The notes: generated by a model from the sequence alone, not told the origin. A stretch of 12,468 bases of DNA from Anaerolineaceae bacterium UBA2274 (GCA_002347705.1 DDWY01000067.1:1-12468), one strand, 5' to 3'. Positions 5,806-12,243 are shown, counted from the stretch's first letter. Numbers and translations are program-made.

Positions 5806-6639
5806 TTAATTGAAAAAGACGGATTTCATTTCGCTGATGATTTCTTCGCGGATGCGGATGCACATGGCCTCAATCCTGTCGTTTTCAGGAAAGAGCAGGT
5901 TTTGGGGGATGCGCGAAAAGCCGTTGCCCCAGAAGGATGCCCCAGTGGGAATGGAGAATTTGGCGACCAGGCGGTTTTTGAAGTCCAACTCGGATTTATT
6001 GGCGTAGGTGTCGGTGATATCGAGCGTGCCGCACAGATAGCCTTCCTGAAAATAAGGGCGCAAAGCTTCAGGCGGGCAGATGGAAAGCAGACGCACGATC
6101 ACCAGGTCCTGCTCGCTGTTGTAGGTGATGCGATTGGTAGTGTAGGGCAGACCAAACACGTAGACCATGCCGCGTTCAGCTTTGTTGCCCAGCTGGGCAA
6201 AGGTGGCGGCGACGCGCAGGGATTGGGTCAGGTCGAGCAGGGGGGTATCGCAGACTCCGTAGTGCTGCAGGATGCTCCAGGCAATGTATTGTTTGCGCCG
6301 GATGTCAGTTCTTCCATCCAATTTTTCGTTTTCAAAAGCTTCAATCAGCTTATAGGTAGCCACATCAAGCAGCTCAAAGCGGGCGCGAATTTCCTGGGAG
6401 GTCAGAATTTCTTTGCGGTATATGTTGGGGTAGAAAGTGCTGGAGCCGGCTTTATTCTGGTAGTCTTGGTCCTGCCCGCGGTAAAAGAGCAGGAAGTCTT
6501 TGTTCAGGAAGGAGAGTTGGGCAACTTTGCGGACAAGTTCGTGATAAGTCTGGACGGGAAAAGGCGTGGTCTTTCTCAGCACCTGACCTTCAACGTGCTT
6601 TTCGAGATCGGGAAAGAAAGACGGTGTTATCTCACGCAT
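5806..6639 (-). CDS. FRG-domain protein
   Basis: The FRG domain is named for its F/Y-R-G motif and is of unproven biochemical activity; it occurs in bacterial and phage proteins. The 277-residue product has the hallmarks in order: LLFYRGQ (50-56), the STFYPNIYR stretch (67-75), ILQHYG (123-128), TPLLDLTQSLRVAATFA (132-148) and then a strand-rich C-terminal half (VYVFGLP, 159-165). The C-terminal IPQNLLFPENDR (244-255) is typical of the region that closes such domains. No signal peptide or membrane segment is seen, so it is probably cytosolic. The ribosome site is weak, but the only in-frame start near the conserved region is this ATG. It is divergent from the nitroreductase and has no toxin, restriction or phage gene beside it, so a defence role is only a possibility. 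A long open frame on the opposite strand is a shadow of this gene. Confidence 0.85.
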   Translation of the reverse strand: MREITPSFFPDLEKHVEGQVLRKTTPFPVQTYHELVRKVAQLSFLNKDFLLFYRGQDQDYQNKAGSSTFYPNIYRKEILTSQEIRARFELLDVATYKLIEAFENEKLDGRTDIRRKQYIAWSILQHYGVCDTPLLDLTQSLRVAATFAQLGNKAERGMVYVFGLPYTTNRITYNSEQDLVIVRLLSICPPEALRPYFQEGYLCGTLDITDTYANKSELDFKNRLVAKFSIPTGASFWGNGFSRIPQNLLFPENDRIEAMCIRIREEIISEMKSVFFN

Positions 6640-6716
6640 GTCAGTCCATATTCCTATTTTAACCCATTAACCAAATCTTGGGCTAAGCAACCTGTAATCC
6701 AACATGAACCGGGTAG

Positions 6717-6736
6717 TGGCGACGCACGCGTCGCCA
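6717..6736. repeat. Perfect GC-rich palindromic repeat
   Basis: TGGCGACGC (6717-6725) and GCGTCGCCA (6728-6736) are perfect 9-bp arms separated by AC. It lies in the divergent gap between the FRG gene and the nitroreductase. The core GCGACGC..GCGTCGC preceded by GGTAG resembles a palindromic intergenic repeat that I recall as frequent in Chloroflexota and cyanobacteria (not checked). No T-run follows on either strand. Confidence 0.65.
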
Positions 6737-6737
6737 G

Positions 6738-6755
6738 CTTTAATCACAATTAAAG
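6738..6755. promoter_or_regulatory. AT-rich perfect dyad upstream of the nitroreductase, possible operator
   Basis: CTTTAATCACAATTAAAG is a perfect 7-bp inverted repeat with a 4-bp CACA centre, 45 bp before the nitroreductase start codon. Its size fits a dimeric repressor site, and GATATT at 6763-6768 could be a weak -10 just downstream. It directly abuts the GC-rich palindrome but differs from it in composition, so it is probably a separate element. Operator function is inference. Confidence 0.4.
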
Positions 6756-6787
6756 ACGACCTGATATTTTTCGACTAAACTAATAGT

Positions 6788-6795
6788 AAGGAAGG
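6788..6795 (+). promoter_or_regulatory. Shine-Dalgarno that fixes the nitroreductase start
   Basis: AAGGAAGG ends 5 nt before ATG 6801. An in-frame GTG at 6795 overlaps this site and is therefore unlikely to be used. Confidence 0.75.
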
Positions 6796-6800
6796 TGAAA

Positions 6801-7340
6801 ATGATCGAATCAATACAACGTCGCAGAAGCATCCGTAAATACACATCCGCTCCAATCGCGCCGGAGAAACTGCAGAGCGTGCTCGAAGCTGCCAGGCTGG
6901 CACCTTCGGGCAACAATAAGCAGCCCTGGAAGTTTATCGTGGTTCAAAGCGAAGAGCAGCGCCGAGCCGTCATGGAAGCCTCTCACAATCAGACCTGGAT
7001 GATGACAGCACCTGCTTTCATTGTGGCAGTGGCGGATATGGCTGCCAGATCGCCATCCGATCTGCCGATCTACGTTGATGAGAACAGCCCGCAATGGGAG
7101 CTGAAACGCGCCATCCGCGACACCGCAATCGCTGTTGAAAACCTGCTGCTTGAAGCGGACGCGCAGGGTCTGGGCACCTGTTGGGTCGGGTTCTTTGTCC
7201 AGTCAGAAATTCGTCCGATTCTGGGCATTCCCAATAACAGGTTTGTGTTGGGAGTGATCCCCATCGGCTATCCCGCTGAGCAGCCAGCGGCGAAATCGCG
7301 CAAAGCGCTGAGCGAAATCGTATGCTATGAGAAGTGGTAG
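6801..7340 (+). CDS. Nitroreductase-family FMN oxidoreductase
   Basis: Members of this family are FMN-dependent homodimers that use NAD(P)H to reduce nitro compounds, quinones, flavins or related substrates in the cytoplasm. The 179-residue product has the basic FMN-phosphate motif RRRSIRKY (7-14), LAPSGNNKQPWKF (33-45), the helix IRDTAIAVENLLLEA (105-119) and GLGTCWVG (123-130), followed by the C-terminal GYP (156-158). This is the short, single-domain form with no ferredoxin extension. The sequence does not reveal the substrate. The gene is alone on its strand, divergent from the FRG gene, with an AT-rich dyad in the promoter gap that might bind a regulator responding to oxidants or xenobiotics; that link is speculation. 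Confidence 0.92.
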   Translation: MIESIQRRRSIRKYTSAPIAPEKLQSVLEAARLAPSGNNKQPWKFIVVQSEEQRRAVMEASHNQTWMMTAPAFIVAVADMAARSPSDLPIYVDENSPQWELKRAIRDTAIAVENLLLEADAQGLGTCWVGFFVQSEIRPILGIPNNRFVLGVIPIGYPAEQPAAKSRKALSEIVCYEKW

Positions 7341-7366
7341 GGCTTGCTATTTGCCCCCATTTTTTT
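7340..7366 (+). terminator. Weak candidate terminator after the nitroreductase
   Basis: GGGC (7340-7343) can pair with GCCC (7353-7356) around a 9-nt loop, followed by CCA and seven T residues (7360-7366). The stem is only 4 bp, so the assignment rests mainly on the T-run and its place directly after the stop codon. Confidence 0.35.
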
Positions 7367-7376
7367 GTTATGGGAT

Positions 7377-7425
7377 AAGGTCACTTTGCGAGCAAAGGCA
7401 AAAAAAGCTCGCGATGACAGACCTT
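7377..7425. repeat. Two-part inverted repeat at the convergent nitroreductase/CYTH junction
   Basis: Outer arms AAGGTC (7377-7382) and GACCTT (7420-7425) and inner arms GCGAGC (7388-7393) and GCTCGC (7407-7412) are each perfect and nested. The ending GATGACAGAC (7413-7422) also occurs in the repeat region near 4549-4558, which suggests that both belong to a related family of intergenic elements. The right arm touches the CYTH stop codon. Confidence 0.5.
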
Positions 7426-8045
7426 TACAACTGGTCGTCAGCATAAGCCAGCCCAAGCTGCTCAGGCAGCACGCGTAGACCAGAGAATACCTCAAAGCTT
7501 AGGTCCTGGAAGGTATGCCCGGTGTTCTGGTTGAAAAGTCCCAACAGCGCCGTATAGCTCAGGTTAATGCGCTGTTCCCAATCCAAGCCCAGCAAAGCAG
7601 CGGTGGAACGGACGTGCTCCGGGCTGCTTCCCTCAAGCTCGATAAAGTTTCCGTATGGCAATTCGTCCACCGAAGCTACCAGATCATTTAACTTAAAATT
7701 TTGTCGATATTTCTCATAGGTCATGAAAACCTGGAAACCAAGCGCTTCGAGCAGGGCGCGGGTGGTCTGAAAATCACTCACAAGCACTTCTAATTCGGTG
7801 CGGGAGATGACTCCGTCCACGATTTTGCCGGGGCTTTTGAAAGTCAGGATCGACTGGTCGTCCTGCCTGAGGCGCAGCACCTGGGCACGCTTGCCAAGCT
7901 GCATGTCGGGTGTATCGAAACGAAGATTCACTTCAAGCATGCGCGGGCGCAGCATGAGGGCGCCAAGGTTCCGGACCTTTTCCAACAGGGCAGGCAGGTC
8001 AGCAATGAAAAACTTGACCTCAATTTCCTGATAATTCGTGTTCAT
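7425..8045 (-). CDS. CYTH-domain protein (class IV adenylate cyclase / triphosphate-tunnel family)
   Basis: CYTH proteins bind triphosphates in an eight-stranded tunnel with magnesium or manganese; known members are class IV adenylate cyclases (CyaB), thiamine triphosphatases and inorganic triphosphatases. The 206-residue product shows the defining ExExK at 7-11 (Glu7, Glu9, Lys11), RLR (58-60), TFK (68-70), ELEV (84-87), YEKYRQNF (110-117) with its basic residues, DELPYGNFIELEG (127-139) and a C-terminal helix. These are the full set of charged tunnel residues, so it is probably active. The ordering resembles the CyaB branch, but the substrate cannot be settled by eye. GGAG 6 nt before the ATG fixes the start. 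Its first 26 bp overlap the upstream membrane-protein gene, indicating co-transcription and probable coupling. Confidence 0.88.
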   Translation of the reverse strand: MNTNYQEIEVKFFIADLPALLEKVRNLGALMLRPRMLEVNLRFDTPDMQLGKRAQVLRLRQDDQSILTFKSPGKIVDGVISRTELEVLVSDFQTTRALLEALGFQVFMTYEKYRQNFKLNDLVASVDELPYGNFIELEGSSPEHVRSTAALLGLDWEQRINLSYTALLGLFNQNTGHTFQDLSFEVFSGLRVLPEQLGLAYADDQL

Positions 8046-8445
8046 TTAATCTCCGTTTCATTTGCAATGCGCTGAGTGCCGCCAGCAACAGCCAGGCAGC
8101 ATACATTCCCACAACCCAAATTGTGTTGGTGTCGCGTTGGGCAGGTGCCCAGAGAAAAAGCCGTTCAAGCCAGTACGCAGTAATGTTCAAAACCACACCT
8201 GCCCAGGGCAGCCAGGCAAGCGTTGGTGGGTTTAGCTTCAGCACCAGCCAAACGGTCAGGTTGAACAGCCCCATCAATCCGCCCGCAACCATCAGATAGG
8301 CTGGCAGCCATTCCTTATCGCTAAAGCTGAGGATGTCAGGCTGTTGGGTGATAGCCCCATAAAGGCGTAAAAAGCCCGCCAGACCAGCCAAAAGGAAACT
8401 GAAACGCAGCATCCTGCTAAAGAAACCGGGTCTGGGCGATATCAT
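8020..8445 (-). CDS. Hypothetical four-helix membrane protein between helicase-associated and CYTH genes
   Basis: I do not recognise a family. The 141-residue product has four hydrophobic segments at about 14-32, 47-70, 75-98 and 108-128, with a basic C-terminal end (QMKRRLNEHE, 128-137) that should face the cytoplasm by the positive-inside rule. Tryptophan and leucine are abundant; no catalytic motif is seen. The ATG overlaps the stop of the upstream gene in an ATGA arrangement, with GGAG 7 nt upstream inside that gene, and the 3' end overlaps the CYTH start by 26 bp. These overlaps make a three-gene translationally coupled unit and suggest the protein works with one of its partners, perhaps as a membrane anchor; that is inference. 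Confidence 0.75.
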   Translation of the reverse strand: MISPRPGFFSRMLRFSFLLAGLAGFLRLYGAITQQPDILSFSDKEWLPAYLMVAGGLMGLFNLTVWLVLKLNPPTLAWLPWAGVVLNITAYWLERLFLWAPAQRDTNTIWVVGMYAAWLLLAALSALQMKRRLNEHELSGN

Positions 8446-10094
8446 TCACCATCTCCAGGGAGGTCGGTCAGAATGCCCAGGTCGCGCAGGGCAGCTCTCA
8501 GCCTGGACGCGCACCCCGGCTTTACCAACACGGCGGTCGGTCCCAATATTTCACCAAGGCAAGTTGAAGCCTGCGACTCGCGCAGTTTCTCGAGCAGTTC
8601 TGGTTCCGTCAGGCGCAGCACGAGCAGGGGTTCAATGCGGGCTTCCAGTCCGCGGCTCTCCCAGCGGTTGAGGGCTTTTTGCAGCGCAGGCGGGATGCCG
8701 GGTTTGCCGTATTTTCGCAACAAAGCGCGCAGGTGTTTGAGCTCCAAGCCCTGCTCCGCGGCAGCCTGCAGTGAGGCTGGCGTGAGCAGAAAAACAAAAT
8801 GGTCCGGGCGGAGTGTAAGCCATTCCCCAAAACGTGAAAGCTGGTAGCGCGCAATGCGCGGCACCAGGGGAGTCATCTCAAGCTTACCATCCCTGCCAAC
8901 CAGTACTGGCTGGTTTTCTTCTGGCAGCTCCAGCTTTTCCTCCGGGTTGAGCGATTTGGAAAACCGGGACGTGATCTGAAAGACCTGGCTTTCAGGTTGA
9001 TCTGTCAGCCGTCCAATTTGTGCCATGCCCAGATTAACGAGTAGGTCCGAGATGAGAAAACGAATATATTGCCCCTCTACGTCCTGCCAGTGTTCAAAAC
9101 CATGCAGCAAACGGGCTTCGGGGTCGGTGCTGCTAATGATCCAGGTGTTATATTCTGCGCCGTTGCGCAAAAAGTCCGGCTGATGTTGATGGATATCATC
9201 TACGAAGTCCTGGGTTTTAAACCAGGTGTCAGTGGGGAGTACGCCCAGGCGTTCAAGGATTGTTCGCCGGGGTGTAATTGCGGAATGTTGCCAGCTGCCC
9301 TCACAGCGCAACTGCGGCATCAGGCGTAATTCGTCAATATCCTGGGATTGCGCCCAGCTTTGCGCCAGCCATCTCAGGGCTTCTCCGCGCGGCTTTTCGA
9401 GAAACACGCGCGCGTTTTCGTTGGGTTGATCGTTTTGGCCAAGTAAGTCGAGGCTTTTCGTTAAAGTCAGTAATAGTTGCCAATAGTCGGCTTCTTTGGT
9501 GCTAAGGCGCGGTAGTTGCTCCACGAGTTCCATGCGTAATGCGGCGAACAGGGTGCAAATGTCATCCAGCACCTGGTCGTTTTGAGGTGGTAGGGCGGTC
9601 ACTTTGGCACCAGACCAGGCTGGCAGCTGAAGTAAAGAGCCCTCATCAATCTTGGCTTGAGTGGGCTCAGGCAGCCAGAGGATGAGCTCTTCAGGGACGA
9701 AGGCAAATTCGCTCAGTTTCTGATTCTCACGTAAAGCTGCCCGCCCGACAAGCCCCATATACCAGAGTTTCTCAGTGGTATTTTGCGGGAAGCGGTGAGG
9801 TTTTTCGCGTTTGCGCCGGGCCGGACCCATCGGGCGGAGCTCACCATAGGTATGCTCAAAAGCCTGCCAGGGCATCTTGCCGCCTAGTCTACTCAATTCC
9901 ATGAGCGCGGCAGAAGCTGAAGGGTGCAGCGAGGCGAATACCTCCTCAAACAACTGCCTGGAGGTCATCGCGTTAGCGAGTTCTACCAGGGCGGTGCGGC
10001 GTTCAACTGCCTGGAGCTCGATCCCCCAGAGCTCGGCAATATCACGCAGAAAAGCAAGGTCGTAACTTACTAACAGGGTTTTTAGATCCGGCAT
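8442..10094 (-). CDS. Helicase-associated-domain protein (XPB/Ssl2-like, no motor domain)
   Basis: The C-terminal half resembles the helicase-associated domain found in XPB/Ssl2-like proteins of Actinobacteria and Chloroflexota. In the 550-residue product this covers about 390-550: a QPVLVGRDGKLEMTPLVPR entry strand (395-413), YQLSRFGEWLTLRPDHFVFLLTPASLQAAAEQG (417-449), the helix pair GLELKHLRALLRKYGKPGIPPALQKALNRW (449-478) and the compact LVLRLTEPELLEKL region (491-504). The N-terminal half is helical, consistent with winged-helix-like DNA- or protein-binding segments (about 50-140). I see no Walker A, DEAD/DEAH box or other ATPase motif, so it is not a helicase on its own. An in-frame stop lies 18 nt upstream and ATG 10094 is the first start codon after it; its ribosome site is weak. 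It lies 45 bp after the MgtC-like gene and its 3' end overlaps the next gene. Confidence 0.65.
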   Translation of the reverse strand: MPDLKTLLVSYDLAFLRDIAELWGIELQAVERRTALVELANAMTSRQLFEEVFASLHPSASAALMELSRLGGKMPWQAFEHTYGELRPMGPARRKREKPHRFPQNTTEKLWYMGLVGRAALRENQKLSEFAFVPEELILWLPEPTQAKIDEGSLLQLPAWSGAKVTALPPQNDQVLDDICTLFAALRMELVEQLPRLSTKEADYWQLLLTLTKSLDLLGQNDQPNENARVFLEKPRGEALRWLAQSWAQSQDIDELRLMPQLRCEGSWQHSAITPRRTILERLGVLPTDTWFKTQDFVDDIHQHQPDFLRNGAEYNTWIISSTDPEARLLHGFEHWQDVEGQYIRFLISDLLVNLGMAQIGRLTDQPESQVFQITSRFSKSLNPEEKLELPEENQPVLVGRDGKLEMTPLVPRIARYQLSRFGEWLTLRPDHFVFLLTPASLQAAAEQGLELKHLRALLRKYGKPGIPPALQKALNRWESRGLEARIEPLLVLRLTEPELLEKLRESQASTCLGEILGPTAVLVKPGCASRLRAALRDLGILTDLPGDGE

Positions 10095-10139
10095 GGTGTT
10101 GAAAAGTATACATCAATCGCCCCCTCGCTTGCGATCAGG

Positions 10140-10808
10140 CTATTCAATTTTGATACTTCTTACGCTTTCAATAGCGGAGAGGACTTCCATCATGTCCTCA
10201 AGCTTTTCACTGCGGTTGAAACGTGCCACGATTTCGATCCGCAAATGTTTGTTCTTGAGGCTTTTTTGCACATTAAACGCCATGACGGCATCTGACATTT
10301 TTGAAATGGTTTTGCGCACCTCGCGGATAATACCTTCACGGTCGCGAACTTCTATCACCACTGTCCGAATGACATTGATGCGCACAAATTTCTTTTCAAA
10401 GCGTTCCACCAGCGTCAGCACTATGAGCATGATAACGACCGCGAAAAGAGAAACCAGGTAATAGCCATAGCCAATTGCGAGCCCTATCATAGCGGTGGTC
10501 CAGAGGGTGGAGGCAGTCGTGAGACCTTTGACATTGAAGCCAAAGCGCAGGATTGCACCCGCCCCGAGGAAGCCAATGCCTGAAACGACCTGAGCCGCCA
10601 GGCGGGTGGGATCAGCATCCTGGGCTTGGAATTCAATAGCGATATTGATCGAGAGGATCATCACCAGGGCAGCACCCAGCGCAACGATCATATGAGTGCG
10701 CAAGCCGGCTGGTTGGCTGTCGCGTTCGCGTTCAAACCCGATTGCGCCGCCGGCAAGAAGGGCGGCTGCCAGGCGGAAAAATATTTCATATAAGGGTATC
10801 TCTGTCAT
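10140..10808 (-). CDS. MgtC/SapB-family membrane protein
   Basis: MgtC-like proteins are inner-membrane proteins linked to growth at low magnesium and, in pathogens, to inhibition of the F-type ATP synthase; the family role in free-living bacteria is not settled. The 222-residue product has the family signature: GAIGFERE (21-28), AGLRTHM (34-40), GIGFLGAGAIL (77-87) and GLTTASTLWTTAMIGLAIG (95-113), in a membrane domain of about four to five helices to residue 135. Residues 147-222 form a soluble ACT-like domain, the longer MgtC architecture. The ribosome site is poor. The upstream region 10821-10866 is very AT-rich; TAAAAT at 10837-10842 could be a -10, but its -35 is weak. I do not see an M-box or other magnesium riboswitch in the short leader. 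The helicase-associated gene follows after 45 bp and may share its transcript. Confidence 0.92.
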   Translation of the reverse strand: MTEIPLYEIFFRLAAALLAGGAIGFERERDSQPAGLRTHMIVALGAALVMILSINIAIEFQAQDADPTRLAAQVVSGIGFLGAGAILRFGFNVKGLTTASTLWTTAMIGLAIGYGYYLVSLFAVVIMLIVLTLVERFEKKFVRINVIRTVVIEVRDREGIIREVRKTISKMSDAVMAFNVQKSLKNKHLRIEIVARFNRSEKLEDMMEVLSAIESVRSIKIE

Positions 10809-10934
10809 CGCAAGCTCACATTTCTTAATGTTTTTAATTTTACTATTAATGTTAATAAACGATTAAACAGGCAGAATCTGTAGAAGGTCGCCCTTTAAAA
10901 GCCACTGCAGAACTTTGATCTTGGACGAGCAGCC

Positions 10935-11399
10935 TCAGGCAGACGGCTGATTGTTGAGTTTCCTGGTCGCAATCAACCCCATCACCAGCAGGACTGTGAA
11001 GACCACGTGGACCACGGTGCCAACAATATCCCCGGCAAGGATGGATAAGACCATGTCTGCAAGGTAAACAATGATGCCAATCATGTAGACTGAAACGTTC
11101 CTGCGCCGGGAGAAGATGCCAAAAAGGACGAAAATGATTGCCAGCACGATGATCATGCCCCAGATCAGCGCGGGATTGGACCCTCCCAGCATGCGGTCGA
11201 CGTATTGGGGTGCGCCCAGACCAAAGACGAAGCGGCGTGTTGCACTAAGCTGATCCATCACCTGGTTAAAGACCGAGAAAAAGGCGATCCAGAAAAAGTA
11301 AGTGGAACCATTTCTTGCGTTTTGTTCGAGTTGAGCGCGTTTGGAGCGCTCAGGGGCTTCATTTTGGGGCGTTGGAACGCCAGGGTCAGGTTTGGTCAT
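10935..11399 (-). CDS. Hypothetical four-helix membrane protein, Pro-rich N-terminus
   Basis: I do not recognise a family. The 154-residue product begins with a hydrophilic, proline- and charge-rich stretch (1-30) and then has hydrophobic segments at about 33-49 (weaker), 76-96, 102-123 and 127-145. A basic loop SRRRNV (97-102) between the second and third is probably cytoplasmic. The C-terminus ends RKLNNQPSA. No enzyme motif is visible. GGAGG 5 nt before the ATG is a strong ribosome site. It is preceded by DUF1284 and followed by mgtC-like, all leftward, but 126-bp gaps on both sides with no clear terminators leave co-transcription undecided. Confidence 0.75.
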   Translation of the reverse strand: MTKPDPGVPTPQNEAPERSKRAQLEQNARNGSTYFFWIAFFSVFNQVMDQLSATRRFVFGLGAPQYVDRMLGGSNPALIWGMIIVLAIIFVLFGIFSRRRNVSVYMIGIIVYLADMVLSILAGDIVGTVVHVVFTVLLVMGLIATRKLNNQPSA

Positions 11400-11474
11400 G
11401 GTGCCTCCATTAGGGTGTTCAAAGCCATTATAACGGTTTTGGTTCGCAGATGTTTCAGTCTTGTAGTCATGTAG

Positions 11475-11531
11475 GGTGGGTTGGCGTCTTATTGCTTCTG
11501 GCTTCCTCGACCTCAGTATAGCCTACCCACC
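11475..11531. repeat. Imperfect inverted repeat that supplies the DUF1284 stop codon
   Basis: GGTGGGTTGGC (11475-11485) pairs with GCCTACCCACC (11521-11531) at 10 of 11 positions, enclosing a 35-nt loop. The GTAGGGTGGGT start and ACCCACCAT end recall a repeat I remember from many bacterial genomes in which the arms flank a short variable centre (unchecked). The right arm encodes the last residues and the TAG stop of the DUF1284 gene, so the protein's C-terminus may be recent. Confidence 0.55.
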
Positions 11532-11981
11532 ATTGGAATCTATTCCACTGTATGGGAGCATCGAATGATTTAAATCGCGCTTTTGCCATTTGCCTTGGCA
11601 GAACTTTGCCCATTCGCATTCGCCGCAAACCTCTGCCAGCAGTCCTTGCTGCAGGATGCCATCGTAGACAATCTGGCAGAACTCATAAAGGGGCATGGGC
11701 TGTTCAGCCTGGAGCAGCGCACCAGTCAGGTTCAAAGTGCGCCGGTCAAAAAGCGAAACTTTCGTTTCCTCGTCACACAATCCATTGAGGTTGTGGGGAC
11801 AAGCCTGGCAAAGCGCATCGCATCCGCTCGTGATTTGCAGCATCCGGGTGGGGTCAGCCAGAAAAGCTTTCATATTCTCAATAAACACCTGGCTGTAACC
11901 TTTGCCCTCAAAGAACAAGGCGCACAAAGCATGGTGAGGACGTAAAGTGGCAAGCGGGCTTGACGGCGTGTTTTCTTCCAT
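11523..11981 (-). CDS. DUF1284 protein, cysteine-rich, likely metal- or Fe-S-binding
   Basis: DUF1284 proteins are uncharacterised; their cysteines suggest an iron-sulfur cluster or zinc. The 152-residue product has the family opening TLRPHHALCALFFEGKGYS (12-30), with the RPHH pair at 14-17 and Cys20. A first cluster is Cys54-x3-Cys58-x2-Cys61-x7-Cys69, a second is Cys119-x2-Cys122-x5-Cys128, and Cys102 lies between. No signal peptide or membrane segment is seen. I choose the ATG at 11981 rather than a TTG at 12002, because TTG would lie at or above the predicted transcript start and GGAAAG precedes the ATG by 9 nt. The last residues (SNGG) come from an intergenic repeat. The family assignment is from memory of the motif; function is unknown. 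Confidence 0.8.
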   Translation of the reverse strand: MEENTPSSPLATLRPHHALCALFFEGKGYSQVFIENMKAFLADPTRMLQITSGCDALCQACPHNLNGLCDEETKVSLFDRRTLNLTGALLQAEQPMPLYEFCQIVYDGILQQGLLAEVCGECEWAKFCQGKWQKRDLNHSMLPYSGIDSNGG

Positions 11982-12002
11982 AAGTAAGGTCTTTCCATAC
12001 AA

Positions 12003-12031
12003 ATTGTAATGGATAGTGTGATCATTCGTAA
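12003..12031 (-). promoter_or_regulatory. Candidate DUF1284 promoter
   Basis: On the minus strand TACAAT (12003-12008) matches the -10 consensus at 5 of 6 positions. TTACGA (12026-12031) lies 17 bp upstream but matches the -35 consensus at only 3 of 6. The start point would fall near 11996, leaving a leader of about 15 nt to ATG 11981. Weak on its own; it supports the ATG over the TTG. Confidence 0.35.
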
Positions 12032-12100
12032 CAAAGATAGAGATGCCTGCTTAAAATCCACGATTTTTTTGCGCATGAAGACCTGGACTACGAGTCCATT

Positions 12101-12188
12101 GTAGGGAACGTGGCCCTGCCCTGGCAACGAAGCGGATAGGGTGTCCCGTTCCTCTTCACACCCGGAACGGCGCAAGGCCGTTCCCTAC
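12101..12188. repeat. Structured palindromic repeat element
   Basis: GTAGGGAACG (12101-12110) is the exact reverse complement of CGTTCCCTAC (12179-12188). Inside lie GGGTGT (12139-12144) with ACACCC (12158-12163), and GGAACGGC (12164-12171) with GCCGTTCC (12177-12184), an 8-bp hairpin with a 5-nt loop. The last hairpin and the outer stem share bases and cannot form together. No open frame of note lies here. It fills most of the 260-base gap between DUF1284 and the flavoprotein, and looks like a member of a dispersed repeat family. Confidence 0.6.
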
Positions 12189-12243
12189 GCAAAAAAAGGT
12201 TGCTGGTGTGTTGTATTTTGGATATTAACAACCCAATCTACGG

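Noticed and set aside
2587..6639. An anti-phage defence island made of the dynamin-like, Nudix, membrane and FRG genes
   Set aside because: Gaps of 57-350 bases, separate apparent promoters, no nuclease, restriction, toxin, integrase or phage gene, and base composition like the neighbours. Family associations alone do not make an island.
5902..6753. A 283-codon open frame on the plus strand
   Set aside because: It lies opposite the FRG gene, whose motifs are clear; the antisense product is low-complexity with no recognisable domain.
12003..12243. A tRNA or other known structured RNA in the gap
   Set aside because: The hairpins do not form a cloverleaf and there is no T-loop GTTCRAATC-like sequence; the stems fit a palindromic repeat better.
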